A stretch of DNA of 64,000 nucleotides from an uncultured Faecalibacterium sp. (GCA_934533135.1 CAKTBG010000008.1:8030-72029); one strand, 5' to 3'; shown: positions 54,106 through 62,979, counted from the stretch's first letter. The notes: a model not told the origin generated them from the sequence alone. Program-made: numbers and translations.

Positions 54106-54918
54106 TTACATGATGCCCAGAGGCACGCAGACCGCAGCGATGGCGAGGATGAGGAGGATGATCTTGTTGGCAGACCAGCCCTTCTTGTCGATCAGCCAGT
54201 AGCACAGCAGGGTCAGCAGCATGGGAACAAGACCCGGCAGGATCTTATCGAGGATGCTGGCCTGAATCTCGACGTTCATCTCACCGGCAACGAAGGCCAG
54301 CTTGATGGGGGCAGCCACTGTGGTCGAGGCGACGCCGCCGATGACGATCAGGCCGATGATGTTCAACGCCGTAACGATCTTATCCTTCAGGCTGCTGTGC
54401 AGCAGGTTGGTGACGGCGTCCATGCCCATGGAGTAGCCCTTGATGAAGCCAAAGTACTTCAGAGCCACCACCGAGATGGTCCAGGTCAGGAAGAAGAAGA
54501 TCGCGCCGATGGGCGAGCCGCCTGCCGACAGGCCGATGCCGATGGACAGCAGGATGGGGTTGTAGGTGCCGACCAGAATGGAGTCGCCGATGCCGGCAAA
54601 GGGACCCATCAGGGCACTCTTGGTGCTGGTGATGACCTCAGGATCCACGGGCTCGCCGTTGGCCTTGGCTTCTTCCAGTGCCAGCGTCATGCCGGGGATC
54701 AGAGAGCCCAGCTGCGGCTCGGTGTTGAAGAAGGCCATGTTGCGGGTCAGAGCGTCCGACAGACCCTCTTTGTCGCTGCCGTAGAGCTTCTTCAGGGGCT
54801 TGGCCAGCGTTGCGCAGAAGGCCAGACCCATCATACGTTCGTAGTTCTGGGTGCAGTGGTGGAAGAAGGTCCAGTACCACGCAGCCTTGGAAACGTCTTT
54901 CTTGGTCAGTTTACTCAT
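54106..54918 (-). CDS. PTS mannose-family EIID component
   Basis: 270 residues; the start at 54918 overlaps the end of IIC by 8 bases and follows GGAGGG. Family blocks SKAAWYWTFFHHCTQNYERMMGLAFC, NTEPQLGSLIPGMTLALEE and GPFAGIGDSILVGTYNPILLSIG; C-terminal membrane segments. Pairs with IIC to form the channel. Confidence 0.93.
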   Translation of the reverse strand: MSKLTKKDVSKAAWYWTFFHHCTQNYERMMGLAFCATLAKPLKKLYGSDKEGLSDALTRNMAFFNTEPQLGSLIPGMTLALEEAKANGEPVDPEVITSTKSALMGPFAGIGDSILVGTYNPILLSIGIGLSAGGSPIGAIFFFLTWTISVVALKYFGFIKGYSMGMDAVTNLLHSSLKDKIVTALNIIGLIVIGGVASTTVAAPIKLAFVAGEMNVEIQASILDKILPGLVPMLLTLLCYWLIDKKGWSANKIILLILAIAAVCVPLGIM

Positions 54919-55720
54919 CGTAGTCGCCCTCCTCATCCAGAGCCGGTGCAGCCGTTGCGGGGGCTGCCACTGCGTTATTGTTGTTGTTCATGACGAACAG
55001 CAGGGCCACAGCCACTGCAATGATGACCAGAGAAGTGGTGGTCATGGAGATGGTCTTGTTCAGGACCCAGCCCAGCAGGAACAGGGCAATCATCCACTTG
55101 CCGCTGACGATCTGCTTGAGCAGCAGGGCAAAGCCCAGAGCCGGGAGCATCTTGCCGCCGACGGCGAGGAAGCTCAGGATCACAGCGGGGATCGCAGCCA
55201 GAATGCCCTCGGCGAACTGAGAGCCGAAGTAGCAGGCCAGCGTGACGACGGTGACGCGCTCGATGAAGTGGACCACGGTGCCCATCAGGTTCATCACAGG
55301 GATCTTGTCGGCGTTGCCCTCGGCAGCGTACTTGTCGGCACGGTGCGCGAAGACGGAGTTGAAGGTCATGGTAAAGTTGTGCATGGCCACGCCCAGCGTG
55401 CCCAGAGGCACGGCCAGAGCCACGGCCACCTCAGCACCGCCGCCGGCGGCCATCGCCAGAGGAATGCCGATGTAGGCGGCGTAGTTCAGGTCGCTGGGCA
55501 TTGCACCGCCCGGAACGATCTGACCGATGAACAATGCCTGCACCGCGACGCCGCAGAGCACACCGGTCTGCACATCGCCCATGATGAGGCCGATGATGGC
55601 ACCCGCCACCAGCGGACGGCCGACCGCATAGAAGCCGCCGGTGGTACCGAACAGCCAGGGTACCTGATTTCGACCAAGGTACGCGAAGATGCCAATGAGT
55701 AACGCTTGAACAAATGACAT
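54911..55720 (-). CDS. PTS mannose-family EIIC component
   Basis: 269 residues; the start at 55720 follows AAAGGAGGG. Polytopic, with GRPLVAGAIIGLIMGDVQTGVLCGVAVQ and VPGGAMPSDLNYAAYIGIPLAMA, typical of the Man/Aga/Sor group. The C-terminus is hydrophilic (repeated Asn, then Ala/Pro and acidic end). First gene of module 1, driven by a GntR-controlled promoter. Confidence 0.93.
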   Translation of the reverse strand: MSFVQALLIGIFAYLGRNQVPWLFGTTGGFYAVGRPLVAGAIIGLIMGDVQTGVLCGVAVQALFIGQIVPGGAMPSDLNYAAYIGIPLAMAAGGGAEVAVALAVPLGTLGVAMHNFTMTFNSVFAHRADKYAAEGNADKIPVMNLMGTVVHFIERVTVVTLACYFGSQFAEGILAAIPAVILSFLAVGGKMLPALGFALLLKQIVSGKWMIALFLLGWVLNKTISMTTTSLVIIAVAVALLFVMNNNNNAVAAPATAAPALDEEGDYDE

Positions 55721-55760
55721 GGAAAATACCCTCCTTTTAATGGAAATATCCGATACCCGG

Positions 55761-55836
55761 AGTATAGCATCCATGTCGATATTTGTAAATACATTTCGAA
55801 CAAATTGTATCTACAAATGGAACGATTTGTAGATAC
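55761..55836 (-). promoter_or_regulatory. promoter and GntR operators of the mannose-family PTS/sulfatase operon
   Basis: Minus strand TTTACA (55784-55789), 17 bases, TATACT (55761-55766). ATTTGTAAATAC (55781-55792) overlaps the -35 box. Upstream, GTATCTACAAAT (55807-55818) and ATTTGTAGATAC (55825-55836) are perfect 12-base arms, and the first site matches them at 11 of 12. Three half-sites of one operator, presumably for the divergent GntR/HutC regulator. Confidence 0.75.
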
Positions 55837-55896
55837 TTATAAAGCCGAGCGTGTTTTCTTGTGCGCCTTGCACAACGGCTGGATGCGGCCTGCTAC

Positions 55897-55925
55897 TTGC
55901 GTTGGAACGAAATTTTCTATATAAT
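55897..55925 (+). promoter_or_regulatory. promoter of the GntR/HutC regulator
   Basis: TTGCGT (55897-55902), 17 bases, TATAAT (55920-55925). Confidence 0.75.
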
Positions 55926-55955
55926 GGTATCATAGGCTGAAGAAGGTGGGAGAAC

Positions 55956-56669
55956 ATGGAAAAGAAACGTATGCCGCAGTATAAGATCATCGAGCAGGAT
56001 CTCCGCGAAAGCATTGCCATAGGACATTACAAACCGGGGGATATGATCCCTGCAGAGGCAGAGCTGGTGGAAACGTACGGGGTATCCCGGGTCACGGTCC
56101 GAAAGGCGTTGGACAATCTGACCGCGCAGGGGCTGCTGCAGCGGGTCGTCGGCGTCGGCACCTTTGTCAAAAGCCAGATGGTGAAGGAAAAGCAGCCCAA
56201 GCTGGTGGGCTTTACCGACGAGATCACCCAGATGGGGATGACGCCCAGCACCCGGGTGCTGGCCTTTGAGCTGATCCGGGTGCCCGATTCGCTGTATCAG
56301 ACCCTCCACATTGAAAAGGACGAGATGGTATACTACATCCAGCGTGTCCGCTGCGCCGACGGCGTGCCCTTCTCCTTTGAAACGACCTATATGTCGGCGC
56401 GGCTCTACCCGGATGTGTCGCTCAAGATCCTCAACGGCTCCAAGTACCACTATGTGGAGGATACGCTGGGGCTGAAGATCGCTTACAGTGCTCATACCGT
56501 CACCCCCATCCTGCCCTCGGCGGAGGTGGCCAAGCTCTTTGATCTGAAGGACGATCAGCCCATCGTCAAGATCGCCAACACCACCTACCTCGAAAATGGT
56601 CAGGTGCTGGATTTCACCGAGCTGCTGTACAACTCGCCCAAGTATCAGCTGCGGTATATCAAGCAGTGA
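55956..56669 (+). CDS. GntR family (HutC/UTRA) regulator of module 1
   Basis: 237 residues. Winged helix YKIIEQDLRESIAIGHYKPGDMIPAE, YGVSRVTVRKALDNL, then a UTRA ligand domain (about 85-230; RVRCADGVPFSFETTYMS, FDLKDDQPIVKI). Such regulators sense sugar phosphates (for example NagR-type). It is divergent from the mannose-family PTS operon and the shared intergenic region holds its likely operators. Confidence 0.92.
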   Translation: MEKKRMPQYKIIEQDLRESIAIGHYKPGDMIPAEAELVETYGVSRVTVRKALDNLTAQGLLQRVVGVGTFVKSQMVKEKQPKLVGFTDEITQMGMTPSTRVLAFELIRVPDSLYQTLHIEKDEMVYYIQRVRCADGVPFSFETTYMSARLYPDVSLKILNGSKYHYVEDTLGLKIAYSAHTVTPILPSAEVAKLFDLKDDQPIVKIANTTYLENGQVLDFTELLYNSPKYQLRYIKQ

Positions 56670-56682
56670 TGCCCGAAAACAC

Positions 56683-56738
56683 AACACCCCCCTCCGGATC
56701 TTCCCGGCGCAATGCCGGAGATCCGGAGGGGGGTGTTT
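56683..56738. terminator. bidirectional terminator
   Basis: AACACCCCCCTCCGGATC pairs with GATCCGGAGGGGGGTGTT. It separates the two PTS modules. Confidence 0.88.
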
Positions 56739-56762
56739 GTGCTTGAAACTTCAGGCAGATGC

Positions 56763-57062
56763 TCAGCCCATCATCTGGATGGCAGACTCGAGGACTTCCT
56801 TGCCCTTCATCATGCCGTACAGACGCATATCAATGACCGCCACCGGCTTCTCGGGGAAGGCAGAGGTGACCTTGTCCTTCTGGTAGCGGACCTGAGGTCC
56901 CAGCAGGATGCAGTCCGCAGCAGCACCCTTCTCGTTCAGCTCGCTCAGGCCGTAAGCATTGATGCTGCAATCAAAGTTCATTTCCTTGGCGGCAGCGCGC
57001 ATCTTTTCGACCAGCAGGCTGGTGGACATCCCGGCGGCACAGAACAAAACGATGTTTTTCAT
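56763..57062 (-). CDS. PTS lactose/cellobiose-family EIIB component
   Basis: 99 residues. Phospho-Cys in IVLFCAAGMSTSLLVEKM near residue 8, then CILLGPQVRY, typical of the CelA/ChbB type. Last gene of module 2; AAGGAG precedes the start. Confidence 0.92.
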   Translation of the reverse strand: MKNIVLFCAAGMSTSLLVEKMRAAAKEMNFDCSINAYGLSELNEKGAAADCILLGPQVRYQKDKVTSAFPEKPVAVIDMRLYGMMKGKEVLESAIQMMG

Positions 57063-57102
57063 AGAAGTCTCTCCTTCATTTATTTTCCTTCACCCGGCAG
57101 AA

Positions 57103-57432
57103 TCACTTCTGCGGAGCCATAGTACGATACAGTTCTACAAATTCAACGGCCATATCCTTGACGACCATAGCATCCATCAGGTGATCCTGTGCGTGGACCA
57201 TCAGCAGCATGACCGGGATATGGTCGCCGCGGATCTCCGACTGGATCATCTCCGTCTGGGTGTTGTGGGCGTTGTTCAGTGCTTCTTCGCACTCCTTGAG
57301 GCGGTTGTCGGCCTCCTCAAAGTTGCCCTTTTTGGCTTCCTGAATGGCTTCCATGGCGAGGCTGCGGGCATTGCCGCCCTCGACTACGAGGTTCATGACC
57401 AGCTCATCGTATTGATCCTGATTCAACTGCAT
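57103..57432 (-). CDS. PTS lactose/cellobiose-family EIIA component
   Basis: 109 residues, all-helical. Phospho-His in LLMVHAQDHLMDAM; the N-terminal VVEGGNARSLAMEAIQEAKKG is characteristic. Trimeric in the family. Lies 17 bases after the sulfatase gene and 40 bases before EIIB, in one operon. Confidence 0.92.
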   Translation of the reverse strand: MQLNQDQYDELVMNLVVEGGNARSLAMEAIQEAKKGNFEEADNRLKECEEALNNAHNTQTEMIQSEIRGDHIPVMLLMVHAQDHLMDAMVVKDMAVEFVELYRTMAPQK

Positions 57433-57449
57433 ACAGTATATATCCTCCT

Positions 57450-58940
57450 TTATCGTTTGTCCATCTTGGTGGGTACAAAATCAGCCGTTTCCATATAGAA
57501 ACGCAGCATTCGTTGCCGCATTTCCCCCAGAGCATCGGCGTAGGCCGGATCGTCGATCCGGTTCACCCGTTCCTGCGGGTCTTTTTCCAGATCGTAGAGC
57601 TGATCGCCCTCGTACAGGTGCATGATGTACTTCAGGCTGCCCATCCGGATCATGCAGCCCTTGTTATGAGCCAAATCGCTCTCATGCTGGGTGGAAATGC
57701 GAGGCCAGTAGGTCGATTCGGGGCCGTGCTCCGGCTCCATGGCCTGTACCTCGCCCTTCAATCGACCACCCTCGCAGAACACGGCATCCCGGTGCGCACC
57801 GCCGGTGGCGATGGTCTGGCAGAGGGACTTGCCGAACTGAATGTAATCGGGGGTCACGCCGGTCATCTCGTAGACGGTAGCCGGCAGGTCGTTCAGCTGT
57901 ACCAATGCAGTACTGTGGCCGGTGCGGACGGCGATATTGGCAGCGGGTTTGACCACCAGAGGCACGTTGGTCAGCGGTTCCTCAAAACTGTTCTGGCACT
58001 TCTCGGTGATGCCGTAATCGCCGGTCAGATCACCGTGGTCGCTGAACACGAAGATGTTGGTGTTGTCGTATTCGCCGATCTCGCGCAGCTTGTCGGTCAG
58101 CAGACCCAGCTGGTGGTCGAAGCGAGCCACCATGCCAAGGTAGACGGCGCGCAGTTCCGCATATTGCGCTTCAGTCCAATCCTGCAGACCCTGTTTGACG
58201 CGGATGCCTTTCAGGATCGCGCTTTTGCCCTCCAGCGTTTCCACATCGGGGCGGCGCGGCGGGATCTTGGAACGGTCGATCAGGGAGTACCACGGCTCCT
58301 CACAGCCGTAAGGCGGATGCGGGAAACTCAGGGTACAATAGATGAAAAATGGCTTTTCGTGGGGCTGTCTGCTCCGCTCGTCGAGGTAGTTCAACGCGGC
58401 GTGGACGCAGTTCCAGTCAAAGGTGCGATCCAGCGAGTGTTCGGGGAATTTGCCGAGGTAGAACGAATACTTGAGCTGTGCGTCCTGCATCACCGGCGCA
58501 ATCTCCGGCTTTGCGTCGCCCCGCATTCCCGGGTGGAAGGCACCGCCCTCAATGGCACTCTTTTCTATTAGATCGGTGCCGTCGTAGAACTGGTCGCAGT
58601 AATCGGTCTTGGCCCACGAAGAGGGGATAAAGTCGTTGCGGCCGATCCAGATGACCTCATAGCCGTTGGCCTTCATGGTCTTCATGATGTTGGGATCATC
58701 CTTGCGCATCATGAAGTGCATGGTGCGGTGACCCAGTGTGTGGGGATACAGGCCGGTCAAAAAGCTGCACCGGCTGGGAACACAGACCGGGTTTTGGCAG
58801 TAGGCGTGGTCAAAGGTCACACCCTCGGTGGCCAGCGCGTCCAGATTGGGGGTCGATGCGGCGGGGTTGCCCATGTGCGCCATGGAGTCGCACCGCATCT
58901 GATCGGCGACAAACCAGAGGATATTCGGTTTGCTGCTCAT
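57450..58940 (-). CDS. formylglycine-dependent sulfatase, cytoplasmic, module 2
   Basis: 496 residues. S1-type sulfatase: NILWFVADQMRCDSMAHMG with the first metal Asp, Cys53 in CVPSRCSFLTGLYPH (formylglycine site), and the metal block FVFSDHGDLTGDYGI. The C-terminal LYDLEKDPQERVN is typical. No signal peptide, so it is intracellular, like the module 1 enzyme, but the two are clearly different in sequence and length and probably remove different sulfates or act on different sugars. It lies between EIIC and EIIA of a lactose-family PTS. Confidence 0.92.
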   Translation of the reverse strand: MSSKPNILWFVADQMRCDSMAHMGNPAASTPNLDALATEGVTFDHAYCQNPVCVPSRCSFLTGLYPHTLGHRTMHFMMRKDDPNIMKTMKANGYEVIWIGRNDFIPSSWAKTDYCDQFYDGTDLIEKSAIEGGAFHPGMRGDAKPEIAPVMQDAQLKYSFYLGKFPEHSLDRTFDWNCVHAALNYLDERSRQPHEKPFFIYCTLSFPHPPYGCEEPWYSLIDRSKIPPRRPDVETLEGKSAILKGIRVKQGLQDWTEAQYAELRAVYLGMVARFDHQLGLLTDKLREIGEYDNTNIFVFSDHGDLTGDYGITEKCQNSFEEPLTNVPLVVKPAANIAVRTGHSTALVQLNDLPATVYEMTGVTPDYIQFGKSLCQTIATGGAHRDAVFCEGGRLKGEVQAMEPEHGPESTYWPRISTQHESDLAHNKGCMIRMGSLKYIMHLYEGDQLYDLEKDPQERVNRIDDPAYADALGEMRQRMLRFYMETADFVPTKMDKR

Positions 58941-58990
58941 AGGATCACATCCTTCATCTTTTTCTTATCAATTCGTTTCAAAACGGGGGA

Positions 58991-60277
58991 TCAGGCATTC
59001 TTCTCCTCTTCCAGTGCCTGCTTATCGACCATACGGAAAAACGGGAAATAGAGGACAGCTTGCAGAGCCACCAGAACGATCTGCCAGATGGCAGCGCGCC
59101 AGCCGCCTGCGAGGAAGCCCGCCAGAACGATCGGGGTGCCGGTAGAGAGCTGGATGCCGTTCAGGTAGGGCAGCACGCCGATGCTGGTCATCAGGTAAGA
59201 GGTCAGGAAGCAGCACAGAGGGCTGAGGATCATGGGAATCAGCATCATGACGTTCAACACCAGCGGCACACCAAAGACGATGGGCTCAGAGATGGAGCAC
59301 AGAGCCGGAAGAATGGCAATCTTGCCGAGGGTCTTATAACGCTCGCTTTTGGAGAAGAGGAACATACAGACCGCCAGACCGATGATACCGCCGGAGCCGC
59401 CCAGCTGAGCGAAGGTGAACCACCAAGTGTTGGTCAGCATATTGGGCAGGGGCTGGCCGGCAGCCATAGCCTCGAGGTTTTCCAGAGCCGGTGCCATATA
59501 CAGCATGGACAGGAAGGACATGGTGACCATGCCGCCGTGGATGCCGAAGAACCACAGGATGTTGCAGAACAGAAGCAGGACAACAAAGGTAATGGGGCTG
59601 TTGGTCAGGTGGCTCAGCGGGGTCTTCAGCAGGCCGTAAATCAGGCCGCTCAGGGTGGCGAAACTGGTCAGAGCGCAGAGCTGGCGGATGGCGGCGAAGA
59701 TGGCAGTGATGCAGACCGCAGGAATAATGGCGGAGAAGCCGTTGGCGATCTGCGGGGGCACACCGTCGGGCATCTTGATGACGATGTGGTTTTTGACGAA
59801 GATGTTGTAGATCAGGGGCACGACGCAGCCGATGATCATGGCCGTGAACAGGCCGGGAGCACCAAAGTAAGTGGTAGAGATGGCGGCTGCGATGGTGACC
59901 TCATCCTTGGACACGCCCAGAGGAATGGTCAGCAGGAAGACCATCAGGGAGATGATGCCGACCAGAATGGACTGATCTTTGCATTCCAGCTGCTTTGCCA
60001 TCGAGTTGCCGATACTAAACACGGCGTAGATGGCCATCATGTTGGTGGTGTAAGCGGAGATGTAACTGACAATGGCTTTCAGGCCGATGGAGGTGATGAA
60101 GTTCTGATAGACTTCAATGTTCAGGCCGGACAGCAGGGAAGCGATGGCACCCACCATGATGATAGGCAGCAGGGCGGAGAAGCCGCCGCTGATCGCTTTC
60201 AGAACTTTGTTCTGGGAGAGCTTGTTGGCAAATGGAATTAGCGTCTTTTCCATTGCTGTTTGAAATTTTTCCAGCAT
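58991..60277 (-). CDS. PTS lactose/cellobiose-family EIIC component
   Basis: 428 residues, about ten membrane segments. Family blocks KALISGGFSALLPIIMVGA-like (AISGGFSALLPIIMVGAIAS), FFGIHGGMVTMSFLS, and GGSGGIIGLAVCMFLF, SISEPIVFGVPLVLN. First gene of module 2, expressed from a promoter divergent to rpiR. Lactose-family IICs import disaccharides, so a sulfated disaccharide is the best guess. Confidence 0.92.
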   Translation of the reverse strand: MLEKFQTAMEKTLIPFANKLSQNKVLKAISGGFSALLPIIMVGAIASLLSGLNIEVYQNFITSIGLKAIVSYISAYTTNMMAIYAVFSIGNSMAKQLECKDQSILVGIISLMVFLLTIPLGVSKDEVTIAAAISTTYFGAPGLFTAMIIGCVVPLIYNIFVKNHIVIKMPDGVPPQIANGFSAIIPAVCITAIFAAIRQLCALTSFATLSGLIYGLLKTPLSHLTNSPITFVVLLLFCNILWFFGIHGGMVTMSFLSMLYMAPALENLEAMAAGQPLPNMLTNTWWFTFAQLGGSGGIIGLAVCMFLFSKSERYKTLGKIAILPALCSISEPIVFGVPLVLNVMMLIPMILSPLCCFLTSYLMTSIGVLPYLNGIQLSTGTPIVLAGFLAGGWRAAIWQIVLVALQAVLYFPFFRMVDKQALEEEKNA

Positions 60278-60355
60278 AGCTTTTTCCTCACTTCATGACA
60301 ATTGTACGATGTTTTTTGCTTCCGATGCGCGCCGACAGAAGCATTCTGCTTTTTC

Positions 60356-60384
60356 ACTATAACACTGCTTGGAAAAATTTTCAA
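60356..60384 (-). promoter_or_regulatory. promoter of module 2 with RpiR operator candidate
   Basis: Minus strand TTGAAA (60379-60384), 17 bases, TATAGT (60356-60361). GGAAAAATTTTCA (60371-60383) overlaps the -35 box and matches GGAAAATTTTTCA near the rpiR start at all but one position; the core GAAAA-N-TTTTC is palindromic. Confidence 0.65.
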
Positions 60385-60529
60385 TAAAATTCCGGAAAAA
60401 GATTCAAGTTCAGCAAAGAGCCTAAATTGTGGAGCTTTCTCTTGTGAAAATTGCTAAAAGTATTGTGTAAAAGAACGAAACAATTGGCGATGAACGAAAC
60501 ACGAAAGAGAAGAAGAAGCGTCATCCGCC

Positions 60530-60584
60530 TTGCTTTTTCCGAGCCGATGCGGTATCATAATCGTAAGATTTGGAAAATTTTTCA
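60530..60584 (+). promoter_or_regulatory. promoter of rpiR-anSME with operator candidate
   Basis: TTGCTT (60530-60535), 17 bases, TATCAT (60553-60558). GGAAAATTTTTCA (60572-60584) covers the region just after transcription start, fitting autorepression. Confidence 0.65.
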
Positions 60585-60644
60585 GATGAAAAACCTTTGG
60601 AATGAGAATCGTGCAATACGAAAACAGAAAATGGAGGGAGCTGT

Positions 60645-61448
60645 ATGGATCCGATCGCATTGCTCCGCAGTAGGTATGATACCTTGACCAATGCGGAACA
60701 GAAGCTGGCCGACTACATTATATCCAACCCTCGCTGTATGCTGGAAGGCAGGATGAGCCAGCTGTCCAAGAACGCTGGCTCGTCCAACGCGGCACTGGCG
60801 CGCTTGTGCCAGAAACTGGGCTACGACGGCTTTTCGGAGTTCCGCTTTTCGATGAACAATTATCTGCTCTCACAGGGCGGTGACCGGAACGGGGCCGGAC
60901 AAAAAAGCGGCGATCCCATTGAGAATATTTTGGATACCTATACCCGCTACATCAAAATGATCCCGAACTATGTGCCTCGGGAGCAGCTGCAGGAGGCGGC
61001 TCGGCGGATCTGCTCAGCCAAGCGGATCTGCATCTGGGGCGTTAACCGGACATTCCAGTCGGCCAGCCAGCTTTCCAATCGTCTGGGGCGAATGGGCATC
61101 TTCAACAAATGTACCGACGACTGGATCGTGATGACCGACGACGCCGAGGTGCTGGACAAGGATGACCTGTGCATTGTGCTCAGCATGGCGGGCCGCGGCT
61201 TCCGGGAAAAAGAACATATCCTTGAAAATCTCAAGGCGCACAACTGCTCGCTGATGCTGATTACGATGAACAATAAGATGCACATCGCCCAGCTTGCCGA
61301 TGAAGTGCTCCTGCTACCCCGCGTGACCGATGACAGTCAGGACAATTTTTTTGAGGATCAGATCGTTGTCTATGTCATGCTGGAGCTCCTGCTGTACGAA
61401 GTGGCCAGCCTGAAAGTAAACCAGCATAAGGAGGAACCCCAACGGTGA
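60645..61448 (+). CDS. RpiR/MurR family regulator of module 2
   Basis: 267 residues; the start at 60645 follows GGAGGGAG. N-terminal RpiR helix-turn-helix (TNAEQKLADYIISNPRCMLEGRMSQLSKNAGSSNAALARLCQKLG) and a C-terminal SIS domain (about 105-240) that binds phosphosugars, here with ICIWGVNRTFQSASQLSNRL and LDKDDLCIVLSMAGRG. Typical for control of PTS sugar operons by the imported sugar phosphate. It overlaps the maturase gene by four bases. Confidence 0.92.
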   Translation: MDPIALLRSRYDTLTNAEQKLADYIISNPRCMLEGRMSQLSKNAGSSNAALARLCQKLGYDGFSEFRFSMNNYLLSQGGDRNGAGQKSGDPIENILDTYTRYIKMIPNYVPREQLQEAARRICSAKRICIWGVNRTFQSASQLSNRLGRMGIFNKCTDDWIVMTDDAEVLDKDDLCIVLSMAGRGFREKEHILENLKAHNCSLMLITMNNKMHIAQLADEVLLLPRVTDDSQDNFFEDQIVVYVMLELLLYEVASLKVNQHKEEPQR

Positions 61449-62569
61449 ACAATCTGAATTTTCTCATCAAGCCCGCTTCCGGCCTGTGCAATATGCGCTG
61501 TCGGTACTGCTTTTACGAGGACGAAGCCGCCAATCGTTCCGAAGCCAACGCGGGTCGGATGACCGAGGCTACCGCCGACCGGCTGATCGAGGACGCCTTT
61601 GCCGCACTGGACGAGAGGGGGATGGTCACCTTTGCCTTTCAGGGCGGCGAACCGACCTTGGCCGGGCTGGACTACTTCCGCCATTTTGTGGCCAAGGCTG
61701 CGCAGTGCAACACCAAGCGGGTGCAGGTGAACTATGCCATCCAGACCAACGGCCTCGCCCTCAACGAGGAGTGGGCGGACTTCTTCGCCGCCCATCGCTT
61801 CCTCGTGGGCGTCAGTGTGGACGGTACCAAGGCCATCCACGAAGAGCTGCGCCCGGACGCCGCCGGAAAGTCTACGTGGAACCGGGTGACCAAAAATCTC
61901 GCTCTGCTGCAAAAAAAGCGGGTGGACACCAACATTCTCTGTGTCGTCACCCGCTTGTGTGCCAAAAGCCCGGTCAAAGTCTATCACGCCCTGCAAAAGT
62001 TGGGCGGGCAGTATCTGCAATTCATCCCCTGCCTCGACCCGCTGGGGGCGGAACGGGGCAGCATGGAATACTCGCTGACGCCCGAGCTGTACGCCAGCTT
62101 TCTCTGCGGCCTTTTCGACGCATGGTATCTCGACTGGAAAAACGGCCGCTACACCAGCATCCGCCTGTTTGACGATTACGTCCATCTGGCCATGGGAATG
62201 CCCGCCGGAACCTGCGCGACCAGCGGCAGCTGCGGTGCCTATCTGGTCGTGGAGGGGGATGGTACCCTGTATCCCTGCGATTTTTACTGCCTCGACGACT
62301 GGAAATTGGGCAAAGTCGGGGAGCAGCCCTTGGAAGCGTTTCTCCACGGAGAAAGAGAGCAGGAATTTCTGGCACAGGGCGAACGTCACCCGGAGGAATG
62401 TGCTATGTGTGCCTGCAGGGGGCTGTGCTTTGGCGGCTGCAAACGGGACTGGTACACCGACGAGACCGGGACCCACAATTATTTCTGCCCGGCGTTCCTT
62501 CGGTTCTTCGCTCATGCAGGCATCCGGCTGGCAGAGATCGCCCGCGCCGAACATACGATGCAGCGGTGA
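61445..62569 (+). CDS. anaerobic sulfatase-maturating enzyme, radical SAM/SPASM
   Basis: 374 residues from a GTG at 61445 that overlaps the rpiR stop; AAGGAGG lies upstream within rpiR. Radical-SAM cluster motif CNMRCRYCF (Cys15, 19, 22) and GGEPTL follow the N-terminus. The C-terminal SPASM cysteines are in CATSGSCG, YPCDFYC, CAMCACRGLCFGGCKRD and FCPAF. anSME converts the Cys of CxPSR to formylglycine in unfolded sulfatases; both sulfatases in this window have that motif. Coupling to the RpiR regulator means maturation is induced with module 2. Confidence 0.93.
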   Translation: MNNLNFLIKPASGLCNMRCRYCFYEDEAANRSEANAGRMTEATADRLIEDAFAALDERGMVTFAFQGGEPTLAGLDYFRHFVAKAAQCNTKRVQVNYAIQTNGLALNEEWADFFAAHRFLVGVSVDGTKAIHEELRPDAAGKSTWNRVTKNLALLQKKRVDTNILCVVTRLCAKSPVKVYHALQKLGGQYLQFIPCLDPLGAERGSMEYSLTPELYASFLCGLFDAWYLDWKNGRYTSIRLFDDYVHLAMGMPAGTCATSGSCGAYLVVEGDGTLYPCDFYCLDDWKLGKVGEQPLEAFLHGEREQEFLAQGERHPEECAMCACRGLCFGGCKRDWYTDETGTHNYFCPAFLRFFAHAGIRLAEIARAEHTMQR

Positions 62570-62583
62570 GGCTGCGAGGGAAA

Positions 62584-62811
62584 TCAGATGGCGTCCTCCA
62601 CAACGTCCAGCAGATGGCAGGGATGCAGCTGATACCGGGTGCAGAGGCTGGCCAGATCCTGCACCATGCGGCAGTCCAGTGAGACATCGGAGATGAAAGC
62701 AAGCTTTTGCCAGCGGCCGTTTGCGTATTTTAAGGCCATGATCCCAAACGTGGTGTAAGAGCCGATGTCCGGCAGCGATCCTTCCTCCCGTATACAACGA
62801 TAGTAGTACAT
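62584..62811 (-). CDS. small conserved protein, DUF6514-like
   Basis: 75 residues; the start at 62811 follows AAAGGAG. It opens MYYYRCIREEGSLPDIGSYTTFGI and later has ISDVSLDCRMVQDLASLCTRYQLHP, resembling the small DUF6514 proteins of Oscillospiraceae (recognition from memory, not certain). No membrane segment. Function unknown. It converges on the maturase gene 14 bases away. Confidence 0.6.
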   Translation of the reverse strand: MYYYRCIREEGSLPDIGSYTTFGIMALKYANGRWQKLAFISDVSLDCRMVQDLASLCTRYQLHPCHLLDVVEDAI

Positions 62812-62950
62812 AAATGTCTCCTTTCCCTTTGAAATTCCGGTTTGACACACGGCACAAAACGGCGATCCGTCAGCGTATCCCGCAGGGGCTGTCGAAAAAA
62901 TTTCGGCACATTTCGGTAAAAAAGAACGGCCTTACTGAGAAACTTTCCTA

Positions 62951-62979
62951 TTGACAGACGCAGATCCACCGCGTATCCT
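62951..62979 (+). promoter_or_regulatory. promoter of the XRE-type regulator
   Basis: TTGACA (62951-62956), 17 bases, TATCCT (62974-62979). The leader to the gene at 63160 would be about 175 bases. Confidence 0.7.
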
